Assembly (NCBI GenBank): GCA_039881145.1
Contig: JAYKKI010000029.1
Coordinates: forward strand, 25,958,001-26,022,000
Source: Druceiella hillmani
Lineage: Eukaryota > Arthropoda > Insecta > Lepidoptera > Hepialidae
DNA: 64,000 nt
Direction: 5' to 3'
Shown: in pieces, positions 25,879-38,025 of the stretch
Numbering within the stretch: the stretch's first letter is position 1
Layout of the letters: every line of letters begins with the position of its first letter
The notes under the pieces: model-generated
What the model was told of the DNA's origin: nothing
Database searches by the model: none
Seen by the model: only the letters and a program-made list of their open reading frames with translations
Program-made: the position numbers and the translations under genes

Positions 25879-27806
25879 ATGTCTGACGGTAGAGCACGTT
25901 TGTCGGGCTACCAATACAAAAAACGACGGCTCGAAAAAGATGTAGAGCGACAAAAGCAAGCACGGGCATTAGAATCCTTCTTGACGAAAGGTGGACTTGA
26001 AAAACCGCCCTCGCCCGACCGCCAGAAAGAAACTGACGCAGCATCTGCATCTAAACCACATGATGAAGATACGCTGAATATGATTTGTGAACCTTCTGCT
26101 TCTGGGTCAAGTGCTGTTACAGATGCTACTGCCATTGCAATTGCAACTACAAATATTTCAGCAGACAAGTTACTTTTAGATACCGATCCAGCAACGTTGC
26201 CCAATAGACTAACAGATGCAGAAAGAATATTTTTAGTAAATCGAGGTTCCCCTAACCCACTGTATGAATTTGAATTTCGAAAAGATAACAAAGGACGAAG
26301 GTTTACTTCAAGGCATTACAAGAGAAAGCTTAATAACGGTGAACAAATTTTAAGAGACTGGCTTGTGTATTCTAAAGCAAAAAATGTTGTCTATTGTTTT
26401 TGCTGTAAAATTTTTAATGTAACTTCTTCCGATATATCTAAAGATGGCTACAACGATTGGAACCATTTAGGTGATACTCTCAAATCTCACGAGACATCCC
26501 GAAGTCACTTAGAAGCTGTAATATCTTGGTTTGAACTTTCGCGTCGAGTCAAGTCGTCGCATACGATAGATGCCGAATCTCAGAGAATAATTAATTCAGA
26601 AATAAACCATTGGAATGAAGTCTTGTTAGTATTGTCTCAGTCATCAAAATGTTGAGAAGAAGTAACTTAGCTTTTCAGGACACTTCTGATAATCTATATC
26701 AACATAACAATGGTAACTTTTTGAAACTAGTAGAGTTGTTAGCCGAATTTGATCCTTTTATGCAGGAACACGTACTCAGGGTTTTAAAGAAAGAAGAGAG
26801 ACAAGCAACCTACCTAAGTAAAACTATTCAGAATGAGCTTATTGGTACAATATCGGACAATATTAAACGGCATATTTTGGAAGCTATAATTAAACCAAAA
26901 TATTATTCTATTATCTTAGATTGTACCCCGGACGCTAGCAAAACTGAGCAGATGACCCTAATAATTAGGTATGTTTCTTTAAAACAAATCGACGACAATC
27001 CAAGAACTTCAGAAATTGTAATAAATGGGAGTTTTTTGGATTCATACCTATCGAAAAATCTACAGGCCTGAAACTGACAGAGATTATCTTAGAACAATTA
27101 TCAGAAATTGGGTTGTCTCCAGAGAACATAAGAGGGCAAGGGTACGATAATGGATCCAATATGAAAGGTATTCAAGTGGGGTCCAAGAAAGGATAAAAAA
27201 CATAAATCCACGGGCATTTTATGTTCCTTGCAATAGTCACTCTTTAAACCTAGTGGTAAACGATATGGCAAAGTCTTCACTGGAAGCTACACATTTTTTT
27301 AATATCGTGCAAAAATTATATGTTTTCTTTTCCTCTTCAATGTCGAGATGGTCAATTCTTTTGATGAATGTAAAAGGTTGAACACTAAAACCACTTAGTG
27401 ACACAAGATGGGAAAGTAGAATTGAAGCATTAAAACCCCTGAGACGTCAAATAGGGCAAGTTTACGATGCATTACTTGCTGCTTACCAAAACACCGACAT
27501 GGATACCTCTGCACGAGACGAAGCTTCGGGTTTGTTGAATCAAATCAAACAGTTTAAATTCTTATGCTCTGTAATAATTTGGTATGAAACTTTAAATCGG
27601 ATAAATCCTGTCAGTAATCCTGCAAAGTAAAGATTTTGAGTTACTTTCAGTAATGCAATTAATAAAAAATACCAAAGATTTCTTTGAAAAATCACGGTCA
27701 GATGAGTACTTTAACCAAGTTCTTGAAGATGCCAAAGTCCAATCCAATATACAAGGTCCAATCCCTAGTCCTGTAAGAGTATATTTGTTTTTAAATGTTT
27801 CATGTT
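25879..27806 (+). pseudogene. hAT-type transposase, ZMYM1/TTF-like (copy 1), decayed and truncated
   Basis: ATG at 25879 follows a splice-acceptor-like TTTGTTTAACAG. The first 259 codons are open: a basic start (MSDGRARLSGYQYKKRRLEK), then a TTF-type zinc finger with DWLVYSKAKNVVYCFCCKIF and SHETSRSH. At about 26645 a frameshift moves to the next frame (NLAFQDTSDNLYQHNNG, QNELIG), continuing to the first catalytic Asp in YYSIILDCTPD and, after another shift, the second in GYDNGSNM. Further frames give HSLNLVVND and finally DFFEKSRSDEYFNQVLEDAK near 27700. The C-terminal hAT dimerisation domain is absent; the text runs into a TA microsatellite. It is related to the minus-strand copy at 36.2-43.1 kb but is not identical. 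Confidence 0.8.
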
Positions 27807-27827
27807 AAGTAAAGTTTACAAATATTG

Positions 27828-27831
<4 letters not shown>

Positions 27832-27899
<68 letters not shown>
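27832..27899. repeat. (TA)n microsatellite
   Basis: Uninterrupted TA dinucleotides between the truncated hAT-like gene and the LINE copy. It marks a junction between two mobile elements. Confidence 0.95.
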
Positions 27900-27904
<5 letters not shown>

Positions 27905-30900
27905 TATAGATGTCTACAGACAGATGTCTAGAGCGTTATATATTAACTGTAATGTGTTAGGGTGTGAGCCCCATCACACTCCAGAAAGTGCACGGAGAAT
28001 ATTCATATTAGCCTGGCATTAGTATTCAATGTGAGTGTTCCAGGATAATATAGAGTATAGGAACATACCTAAGAATTTAGTATTGGAAAGAACAGGGATC
28101 GAGGAGGAATTATAAGAAATAGATAACGGTGGAGTAATTCTCTTTCCCGAGAAGACCACCACAGCGCTTTTGGAAGAGGATAAATCCATACCATGAGAGT
28201 CAACCCATTTGTTTATGTTAACAAGTGTATTTTCGGTAACCATTATTGACTTATCAAAATAATATAAAAGCAGATCATCAGCGTGTTGCAAAACACGACA
28301 GAATGGATTTACCGTAGAGTGGATCATATAGGAGTAAATATTGAAAAGTAAGGGACTTAAAACATTGGGGAAGACCTGTGCATATAATTCTTCAACAGAG
28401 TAATATAGTTCTTATTTCAGCGAAGGCAAGTCTGATTTCAGTGGTTAGGACGCTGAGATTCTCTATAGTACTTTTAACTCTTCTGAAGCCAAATAGATTG
28501 CTTGGAAAAACGGAATGGTGTTTTGTAAACCATTTTAAACGATTCTTAAATAGAAGTTCCGTAATCTTCACTAAAACAGGAAAAAGTGCTATGGGTTGGT
28601 GGAATGAACCTACATTGGGATCTTTATGAGATTTGAGAATGGGAATTATTATTTGAGCTTTTCAAGACTTTGGAATATAACCTGATTTGAGTTTGACAGT
28701 TGATGAGGAATAGAATATACCAGCGGGTAAATGGTAAAGTATTTTTCACCATTGAATATAACATTCCATCAATATGAGGAGAAGGGTCCTTAGGCTGATG
28801 CAAGGCGAAATCCAATTCATTAATTCATCTAAATTTTGGACGGATGAGGGAGCAGGCTTATTTAAAAATTGATCTACCCAATTCCCGTGTACAGATTTAG
28901 GAACATCATGCTGAAAAATAGACCGAAAACGTTTTATATTAGACCTTACGACACGAGAGGGAGTAAAAGGAGAGAAGGAGTGACAGAATTTCTTCCAGCT
29001 TTTCCTCTTTTTTAAGGAGAATTCGTTTAGTCTGTACTTGGGTCTTTCGAAACAATTGGAAGTTTGCTTCCGACATATTAGATTTATATATCGTCGTAAT
29101 AAGTTCCAAATGAATAGGTCTATATACCTTACACATTGGCCATAGCAAGAGTCAATGCTATCCATGTCCACTGGAGGAAGTGAATCCACTTCGACACAGA
29201 AAAGTGCGGAATCCCACCCAATCTGCCCTATGTAGGTTGTATTTTTGGAGAGGAGGAATTTTTTCAATATTTAAATTTAAGCGCGGAAAAGAAATGAGAA
29301 TGGGAAAAGGGTCGCTTCCAAAAGACTTAGATAGAATATTTCAGGAAACTAAGAATACCAAAGCTCGGGTTCTGAAATGGGACAGGAACTCGTATTGGAG
29401 AACCATCATTCAGTAAACCTAGGCCAAAATCGTCCTGGAGTTCCACCAAGGAGACCCCAAGAGGATTGCCTCAGGTGGAACCCTAAGCCGGGTGATGAGC
29501 ATTAAAATCTCTCAGAATAATATATGGGCCAGGAATTGAAGTTAAAATATCCCGTAGTTCTAATGCTACGGGACATGTTGGAAGGGGAACATATATAGAT
29601 AGGATGGTGATATCTTTAACGCGTGCAGCGACTCCATTGAATTGACAACTGCGGGAGTCAAGAGAAATATGGGAGAAGGGAATGGATTTAATAAAGCGGA
29701 TCCGCCCTTGCCATCTGCTCTATCATCCCGTAGACAGACATAGCCTCGGATCTTAAAATGGATTCCTGGCTTCAGCCATGTCTCCGAGATGGCAGCCACG
29801 GTTGGAGAGTACTTGACAAGGAGATGACGAATAAGAAGGGATTGAAGGGAGGTAAGAATAGAGGAGGCAGCCTTAGACAGTATTTGATTAGGGGAACTCA
29901 TGATTTTTACCAAAGTGGTAAATAGAAGCAGAATAATACTCTTAGAAAAATCAGTATTAAGTGAAGATTGTTGACTAAGAACGCAGCCATTTTCAGGCTG
30001 AAGAATTCGGAAGTCTGCCCAGGCTTGTTTTAAAGCCGAGTGGTCATGGCCCTGGTTGGGACTTGCCGAAGAGTGGGGTCGAGGTTTCAGATGTACAATT
30101 TTTTTGTAACAAAAGTTGGTAGGACGAGACGGAGAGAACAAATTTTGGAAAAAAGCTGGAAAAGAAAGAATTTGGGGGTTAAGCTGCAACTGAGACGTAT
30201 GGCTTTCTTGCAAAATGGAACATTTTGGAGGCTTCCGCATAGGATATGTCTATTTCAGACATTTCAAATTTGATCTTTTTGTGTCTTTCAAATTCCGGAC
30301 AAATTCTATCAGTGGAATCATGATTTCCACTGCAAAAGATAAATTTTCCTTATTAATAGGAAGAGGGCAGTTTCGTCCGACGTGACCTTCACCAGATGGG
30401 AAACAAAGCTCGGAAGATTGGTATTTTTCAGCTACATGACCAAACCTACAGCATTTGAAGCATTGACTCGTAGGGAATTCATATTTCGAGACTGTAAGGG
30501 AGGAACATGCCATAAATATTGATTTGGCTATCAAAGGTGATGACCATCATCTCCGATGGAAAAAATTTAGGTTGGCCATCGATAATTTTTTTAAAGTTTA
30601 AGCGGCGGACCTTACCGCACCCATCTGGGACTTCTATGTCTTCTAATACCTCTTCGTCAGACCAATCGACCGGAATTATAGGAAAAATGCCCATACGACT
30701 GACATTAAAAGAGGGGATTAATAATTTATTCTGCCCCGTTAAAGCAGAGTGGTTTACAAAGCGGTTGGCGGTGTCCGTAGATGAAAATCCCACCGAAGTT
30801 CTGTTTCTGCCAATTTGTTTCACTCCATCATGAATTATGCCATCGACATGGTAATTTTTTGAAACAGAACCAAATTTAATAGCATGGAGAGAGAATTCGG

Positions 30901-31300
30901 AATTGGGCTGGGATTCTTTTCTTTGAATGTGAACAATAAATGGTCCAACGTCGCAAAAAACATATAAACGACCCTCAAAAGAATTCGGAGGGAGGGAGGA
31001 AGGGAATGAGGTCGGGGGTGACGGAAGTAAATTAGAATTTGCTTGTGAACGAGGAGTGCGAGGGGTCTTGCAAGGGATAGCATCCTCTGTTTCAGTGCAA
31101 GAAGAGTCAGAAGGATGGAATGAAAAAATATTATTACATTAATTTTTCTTACAGTTTGCTCTCTTACAATTTTTGGATTTGCATTTTCGTTTTTGTTAAA
31201 AATTCATTACGGTAACAAAGCTGGCTGGGGAAGTCGGGCAAGCAAATTCATTTTTAGAAAGTGGAGATTTAGAAGGGTCTGGTGGTGAATAGAACACTGA
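27905..31300 (-). pseudogene. RNase H-type LINE, copy B: ORF1, endonuclease and RT, decayed
   Basis: Minus-strand LINE, read from 31300. The ORF1 N-terminus (PPDPSKSPLSKNEFACPTSP) matches copy A. A CCHC region near 30430-30350 (CFKC...GHVAEK, then GHVGRNC) has lost at least one Cys. ORF2 begins near 29900 with endonuclease residues AAISETWLKPG and, at about 29520, DFNAHHP, a catalytic motif of APE-type endonucleases. RT fingers follow (LHQPKDPSPHIDGML, SNLFGFRRVKSTIENL), then a deletion, then ADDLLLYYFDKS at 28280 and ILRALSG at 27990. Frameshifts and stops are numerous. The text breaks after YNAL near 27930; the matching thumb and RNase H lie at 23336-24330. RNase H plus APE endonuclease suggests an I/R1-group LINE. 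Confidence 0.8.
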
Positions 31301-31616
31301 TTATATCAATTAATAGAATATAATTACGAACAAAAACTAAATGAAAATAAATTTAAAATATAATTTTTACAAATAATAGATAAGTTATTGCAATAAAATA
31401 GACTGAATACCACGAAAACAATAACAAAATAATCTAGCACCGAAAAACTTTTTCACTTTTGTATTAATTTCACCCACTCGTTGAGACAGGTTGGTAGATT
31501 CTCTATGGAAAGAATGAACGCCATAGAGTAAAAGATATATTTCTCATTTGCCTGCTCGGAATTCTCTGACGTTTCTTAACAAAGTTATCAAAAATCTATA
31601 TTAGTAATCAGTCGCG
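31301..31616. promoter_or_regulatory. Upstream region of the SMIM30-like gene
   Basis: The roughly 310 bases between the LINE and the ATG would contain the promoter and 5' leader of the microprotein gene. No TATA box at a convincing distance is recognised. Extent is inferred from position alone. Confidence 0.35.
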
Positions 31617-31799
31617 ATGTATTATTTTTTGAATTTATTCGTAACTGCGATATTAATATTTGAAAATGTTGAAGCATCGCAAGGTTTCGGCTTTGGTGAT
31701 ACAATGGCCTTAATTTTAGGTCTAGGTATTGGAATAATTGGCATTTTGGCATGCCTTGGTAATTACGCACGAAATAAAGCAAGATCCGAATTTATTTAA
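31617..31799 (+). CDS. SMIM30: SMIM30-like membrane microprotein (60 aa), intact and intronless
   Basis: ATG at 31617 opens a 60-codon frame ending in TAA. Residues 1-20 (MYYFLNLFVTAILIFENVEA) form a signal-peptide-like hydrophobic start ending in a VEA-type cleavage motif. Residues 26-48 form a transmembrane segment (GDTMALILGLGIGIIGILAC), followed by a basic tail beginning LGNYARNKA. The combination VEA, GD-x-x-AL, ACLG-x-YAR and a short basic C-terminus is that of the vertebrate microprotein SMIM30 (about 59 residues), which sits in ER/Golgi membranes; I make the match from memory of the motif pattern. It is uninterrupted while its neighbours are wrecked transposons, so selection is likely. 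An ATTAAA at 31872 could serve as polyadenylation signal. Orthology is inferred and unsearched. Confidence 0.75.
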   Translation: MYYFLNLFVTAILIFENVEASQGFGFGDTMALILGLGIGIIGILACLGNYARNKARSEFI

Positions 31800-33205
31800 A
31801 TATTGCTGTAGAGGTAATTTTTTTGCTTCTTACCAATATATTAAAATATTGTAATAGAATAGATTATTGTTATTAAACTAAGAAACAATATTTTTGCACT
31901 TTACATGACTAATATTCAATTTCATGGCCGTTTTGCCAAATATTTTTCAATATCTAGTTCACAGACGTAACATTAGCAATATTAGTTAGAGCTGATTGTA
32001 TGTTTCATTTATTGTCTATATCTGTTTAATATAATTGTACGCTGGGTATAAGTTCAGTCTAGCGAAAATGTAAATTTCCCAGTTTTTGTTATTCAAATGA
32101 AAGAATATATATAAAAAACGAGGTATTTAAAAAATTAGGGCTCCGACACGATTATTTCATTATAAAAGAATTTATTTCAAAAATGCAATTTCTATAAAGA
32201 AACTGAGTCAATTGACTGTCAAACATATTTTATACCTCACTTTATGCGATACCCTTTGCGCATTTCCATATTTTTATTTTTGGGTTTTTTTTATGTCAAT
32301 TTTCGTATTTGCGGATTCTGCGTTTAATATTACTAAGAATGGCAACTAAGTCGAACAACTTATACTTCCTTGTCAAAGTGCACTTTTGTATGGGAACATT
32401 TTCAAATCACTTTTTTTTTAAATAATCACGACCGAGCACTATTTTTGGTTGCTTTTTCATTTAAAGCAAAAAAAAGGTTCAAATTCACTTTCACATCGCT
32501 AAAGGAACAGCGGATGTGCTTCAATAAAACAATCAAAATTGTTGACAAACACTATGCAAGTATACATGCACTTAATTTGTAACCTTTTTCACTGAAGATA
32601 ATAACAAAATATGCACACAGAGCTAAACGTCAACGGTGAAATGATATGGAGATTCCCTTCTCATAAAGATGAGAAGGGAATCTCAAATAAATTATGTCGT
32701 TTTTAATAATTTTATTTCTTTCTTGGTTAAAGTAAAATATCTGCCATGTATTTTTGTTTGTTTGTGAGTATGCAAGCACACTCAGGCGGACATTCATCTG
32801 TTTGTTTATAATGATAATTGTGTGTAATACTAATTGTGCCTCAAAACTAGTATAAACAAATTATTTCTTTGGAATATGTTGAAATGGAGTGAGATAAAAA
32901 AGGAGAGCCGTATCGTAGTTACTGTTCTATAGAAGTACCACAAACCTGTAATGGACATTTTTGGAAAATTAGATTAATTCATATCCCCTAGTTTCAGTAA
33001 TGGTTAGCCGGTGAATGTCGTAGGACAATATCTCTCAACTGCATTTATGCGAGCAAAGTGTCAGAACATGTGCTGTCAACTATAAAAGAAAAATTTTGGA
33101 CAAAGTAGTAAAGCTGCTAAATAATACCTTATTTTCAGGAAAACACTGAATTTGCCAAATAAGGCAAAATTTACACAGCGTAGCTTAGAAGCAAGTGCCC
33201 CCGAA
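31800..33205. other. 3' flank of the microprotein gene and non-coding spacer
   Basis: It contains the presumptive 3' untranslated region and AT-rich spacer. The only structured feature is the perfect hairpin at 32649-32684. No other gene recognised. Confidence 0.5.
32649..32684. repeat. Perfect 16-bp hairpin with 4-base loop
   Basis: GAGATTCCCTTCTCAT at 32649-32664 is exactly mirrored at 32669-32684 around AAAG. Such a tight perfect hairpin is unusual in this AT-rich DNA. The arms are too short for a typical microRNA precursor. Confidence 0.85.
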
Positions 33206-33430
33206 TTTATCGCTGCTAATGATTGACCCTCCAAAAAACTCGACCTCACTCATTTTGGTTACAGACTATGAAATTTTTTAGAGAAAAGTCTGCATAAACG
33301 TTGCCAAAAATTGAGGCTCTAAAGGCACAATGGCTAGAGTGATATTGTTTGTGTTTTCTCACTCATCATACTCTCCAGATCTTTCGCTCTCCAAACATCA
33401 CCTGTTGTACATTCTATCTGATTACACAAT
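33206..33430 (+). pseudogene. Possible Tc1/mariner transposase remnant
   Basis: One plus-strand frame near 33360-33420 reads FSHSSYSPDLSLSKHHLL, resembling the HPPYSPDLAPSDYHLF segment that holds the third catalytic residue of Tc1/mariner transposases (Asp replaced here by Lys). Upstream frames are broken and I see no terminal repeats. Weak single-motif evidence. Confidence 0.3.
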
Positions 33431-35283
33431 AAAAAAAAATATAAAGACACCATATTAAGATTGAATTTTCCCAATTGTTAGTCAAAAACAAAGAATTCTA
33501 CAAATAAAATATTTATATCTGCAAGTACACTAACAACAAGTGATAATGATGGTGCCTATATAATGAAAATTACTTTATTAATTACATATAAAAAATTTGT
33601 GAAATGAGATGGTGAGTTTATTAGCAGCCAAATTAATACCATTTTGGACATTTTTTGACAAAAATTAATATTTTGAAAAATGTATATACAAGTTGTTTTA
33701 GTTTTTATATATAATTTCAGGTAGTATATTATAGTAATATACTATTCAAAATTCTAATGGTTTTGTGGAAATAATGATCATTGAAAATTTTGTAAGCCAT
33801 TTGCGGGTGTGCATTTTTAAAACCAAAAATGCACACCAACAAATTAAACGTTAACAAGAGGGTAGTTTGTCTGTATGGCAATGAAAAGGCAGAACCACAA
33901 AACCCAAATGTTACAATTTATTACTAGTTTTGAATCTAACAATGTGTGGTGAATTATAATTTAAATACTTACCTTCTTCTGGTTCCATGTCAACATGTTC
34001 ATATAATTTGTTATGTTGTTTTGAAAACAATGTTTTCAAGATAACTTTCATTTAATTAATTCTTTCAAATGACAACTTCAGTAAATATTTAATAATTAAA
34101 TTTTTATAAAGCAATAATTTTTATAATGTTAATCACACTTTGATACTTTTTTTAAGCAATTACAAAAGTAGTGCTTTTTTCACCCGTTTAATCTCGAGTC
34201 TTACATTATATTATTACCTAAAATAACTTTGGTAAAATATTTAAGTTAATCAAAGAAAAAGTTTCAGGTATGAGGAGTAAAATTGATCAAAATTAAATGA
34301 TTTGGTTTTGTTTTTCAATTGAAGTTTTGCAATCCATCAAGTGGGCAATTTTAGGGTTACTACCTACATAAAATGTATGGAATTTTAAATAATTAATTAT
34401 TCAATTGTAATTTTGATGTAATTTTTTTAATTCGGTTAAATACAATATTTACTACGAGTTAATTCTTAGTCTTTATTATATCTACAATTTGTTTAATGAA
34501 TGAATTCTATTTGAATAATTCAAATATGAAATACGTAAAATAATTAGAAAAATTATTTCAAATAATATGTTGTGACTACCACATGTATAGTATTTTCCCT
34601 TATATTTTATTTTTATCTTATAGTTGAACCATTTAATGTTCCATTGTTTCAGATCTGATCCCGAAACTCAATACGAAACATTATTTATCATATTAGAATA
34701 TGTTTATGTTCAAAATATGTACACGGAATTGTGAATTTATCCTTATTTTAATAAAGAAAAATTATTTATATTGCAATATTTTTCTTTGAAATTTAACTTT
34801 TTGTTTTGTATCACTTAAAACGATTGCTTTGGTTACTTCTATATTGAAATCATTTTGTAAACTAATTTATTAAATAAATATATTCAAAATTATCATTTTT
34901 ATTTTCATAATATATATCTTATATTTTTTTATTAATTAATTGGCAATTAGTATTTTTATTGATTGGTTTTAATTTACTATAGATATTGTACACACCAATT
35001 ACATTTTGACCTCCAAAATTTATAGAGCAGTATGATCTCTCTCATTTAAAATATTGTAGATATAATTTTATATCTCAAATCTCATTAGGTTGTACTGTTA
35101 TATCTAGTAAATGAACGTGAATTCTTCATTTTTAGAGGTTAAAATATTAAAAAGTAGGGCCGTCTATCAGTTTGAGTTGTATGATTTGTTCTTATGGAAT
35201 TGCATGAAACTAAAACTACTTTCAAATTAGGTATAATGAATGTATGTGTGTGAAAGGAGCTCAGCTAGGTTCTACTCACCAAT

Positions 35284-35286
<3 letters not shown>
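33431..35286. other. AT-rich non-coding sequence
   Basis: No gene, repeat array or element boundary recognised. Confidence 0.5.

Positions 35287-35345
<59 letters not shown>
35287..35345. repeat. (TA)n microsatellite
   Basis: TA dinucleotides with AAATA interruptions at either side. Confidence 0.9.
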
Positions 35346-35348
<3 letters not shown>

Positions 35349-36053
35349 TACATGTTACTTTAAGAACCATTAAACCAAGTGGATTGATTTTTCATCGGAT
35401 GATGACGAAGAAGATGTGTCATATTAGGTCAGGTAGCTAAGCGTTCACTGCTTGATAATAATATTACTATTACAAATACTCAATCACAAAATGTATTGAT
35501 TTCGCCTCCTTCACAATGTTCTAAAGACAAATTTTACGGCTGTCGTTCTCGAGACAGTCGACCAGTGTATAAGAATTTTAATTAATGACTTAATATCGAT
35601 GGTGAGACAGAAGCTAGACTATGAGGTAAAATCCAAAGTGATTTCTTTGCTTAGGTTTGTCTTTATACAAATCCCTAATGGTTTTCGAGTCCGTTATTTA
35701 AAGGTTAGCAGGAACTGTTCGATAACTGACATGCAAAATTGGATGTCGAAATGTGAGTCAGATAACAGAATAGATGCACATAACATGAATAATTAAAATA
35801 AAGTCTGCCAGTGCCACCACCAATGGCCAAGTAAACATATTAAACATAAATAACTTTAAAAATTGACATCTACTGACCCGGCAACTTCATTATTGATGCG
35901 ATCCATTCAGTCGAATGATTTGATCCCGATACTAGTACATTTTTATTGATTCAAGCCTGTATTGCATTTGTTTTTATCGATCTAAAATATTGAAGAATCG
36001 CGTGATATCAATACTTGAAAGTATCGAATCAAAACATAAAACTCTAAAGTGTA
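35346..36053. other. Spacer left of the hAT insertion
   Basis: No gene recognised. A short acidic frame (SSDDDEEDVSY) near 35395-35427 is suggestive of a transposase N-terminus but is too short to assign. Confidence 0.4.
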
Positions 36054-36229
36054 GGTCGCACCAGGGCCGTCTTAACCATATTGGGCGGCGGGGTGCATCA
36101 GCCTGCACCACCTCCCCTCTTGCCGACAAAAAAAAGTTAATTTTTGTGTTCCATTTTTTTATTTAATACTTATTATACATGTACAATGATGTTAAGTATA
36201 TTTTCATGCATCAATTTTAATTTTTATGG

Positions 36230-37846
36230 CTTTTAAGTTTGCAAACTTTTTAATGATGTCATCTGTTTTGATATTTACTTTTGATTCTACACTTATTATA
36301 GCCAAATTTGACAACCTGTCTTTAGTCATAGTTGATCGTAAATAGTTTTTTATTCATTTCAATTTCGAGAAGGACCTATTACCTTCTGTTACTGTTACAG
36401 AAAGTTTTAAATATATGCATAACGATGTTGAAAGATTAGGAAATATAGTAATTAAATTATTCGAATAAATATAATTTAGTATGTCGGGTGGAGTTGTGTG
36501 TTCATTTATAAAAAATAAAGGCAGCAATTCTAACTAATTTTAATAGATCTTCCTCGACAACATCCGATTGTAAAATGACCGTATCAAGTAGCAAAAAATA
36601 AAAATCTACTTTAAATTTTGTTTTTTGGTCTAATATGGGCTCATCTGCAACTTCGTAATTAAAAATTCTTTTTCGGGGACGTGGATGACCAGTTTCAGTG
36701 AATTCAGGTCCACATTCTAAACCTTCAGCAATTAATTTTGAGCAGTTGTTCAAATGCACTATCTGTGCAGTATGCACTTAAATCTTTTTTGGCTAGATCG
36801 ATCATTTTGACCACCTCTGAAAGAATAACGTCTGACTTTTATAAGGTTTTATTTACAATATTAATTTTTGATAAAAGTTTGAACCATATTACAACAGAAC
36901 ATACAAATTGATAAGTCTTTAGTTTTAACATTAATGAACTCGCCATTTTTCTTGCGTCACTGTCGTACTTGTCATTGATGAAAATAGAATATATTTTTGC
37001 CCATATTAAAGCGAAGAGATTTTAGAGCATCAACTCTACTTTCCCACTGCTTATTTCAAAGTGGTTTCAATGTTAAAGTAGGTATCTGGTTCGTAATGAT
37101 ATCCCAACATGAAGTGATGCTGAAAAAAATATGTATATTTCCTGGACAATAGAAAAAAGTTTACGGTTTCTAATGCACTTTTAGCGGCATCATTTACTAC
37201 TAAATTAAGTGAGTGAGCGGCACACGGAACGTAAGACACATGGGAATTCAAGTCCAATATTTTTTTTAGAGGCCTACATTTTCATATTTGCCCCATTATC
37301 CTATCCTTGACCTCGTAAATTTTGTAATTCAGTATTGCACGATTTTAAGAAATCTAACAAATAATTTGCTAACCCTTGTCCAGTGGTATCTGTTACAGGT
37401 AAAAAACCTAAAAAATGTTCTCTTACCTCAGCAAGTTTTGTTGACAGGTTAAAATAAACAAACCTTACAATAACAGTAAGTTGTTCTTTATGTGAAATAT
37501 CAGGTCTAACCTAGAAGGCAATCTAGAATCACAGAATAGTATTTAGACTGTTTAAAAAGATCCACTACAGTAGTTTTAATTTTTTCAGAAATTAAATGAA
37601 TCAATTCGTTTTGAACACTGACCAAGACAATGGAGCATGCGATGAGCACTTTGAATTCTAGCAATGTGTTCTGATAGTATATTATCAAAACTAGAAATAC
37701 ATTCTACTAACTTCAGAAAACTTCCGTTATTTTAATCGAATAATTTTTCAGTCGATCCTCTAAAAGCTAAATTTTGACCTGCTAAAAATTTTATGATTTC
37801 GATTATCCTCTCCAAAACTGCCGTCCACCTCTTTTTCTCGTGGTCT
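36230..37846 (-). pseudogene. hAT transposase, catalytic and dimerisation part (copy 2)
   Basis: Minus strand, from 37846 down: IDHEKKRWTAVLERI and GQNLAFRG join directly to the zinc-finger block on the far side of the LINE. Then come QNELIHLISEKIK and YYSVILDC (first catalytic Asp), VPCAAHSLNLVVND, KRIFNYEVADEPILD, and at 36420-36230 the hAT C-terminal dimerisation signature (TEGNRSFSKLK, IKNYLRSTM, RLSNLAIISVE). At least three frameshifts and several stops separate these pieces. Unlike copy 1 this copy keeps the dimerisation domain. It is dead as a coding gene. Confidence 0.85.
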
Positions 37847-37853
37847 ATTTGGG

Positions 37854-37855
<2 letters not shown>
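37847..37855. repeat. Target-site duplication of the Jockey-type LINE, 3' side
   Basis: ATTTGGGCT(T) at 37847-37856 is repeated at 42616-42625. The last T merges with the poly(T) tract. Removing the intervening DNA makes the hAT frame continuous. Confidence 0.9.
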
Positions 37856-37904
<49 letters not shown>

Positions 37905-38025
37905 TTATCTCCTTTAGACCTGCAATCTGCCTCGTCAGGGCATTTAGCTGGTGGTTATGCATTTCATGTAGCTTGCATGGTATTCGCCCAGTGGCAAATC
38001 CATATATAGGATATGATATTACGTA

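Noticed and set aside
37732..37962. Poly-Lys frame and its poly-Phe mirror
   Set aside because: Translation of the LINE poly(A) tail; only the flanking residues belong to the hAT gene.
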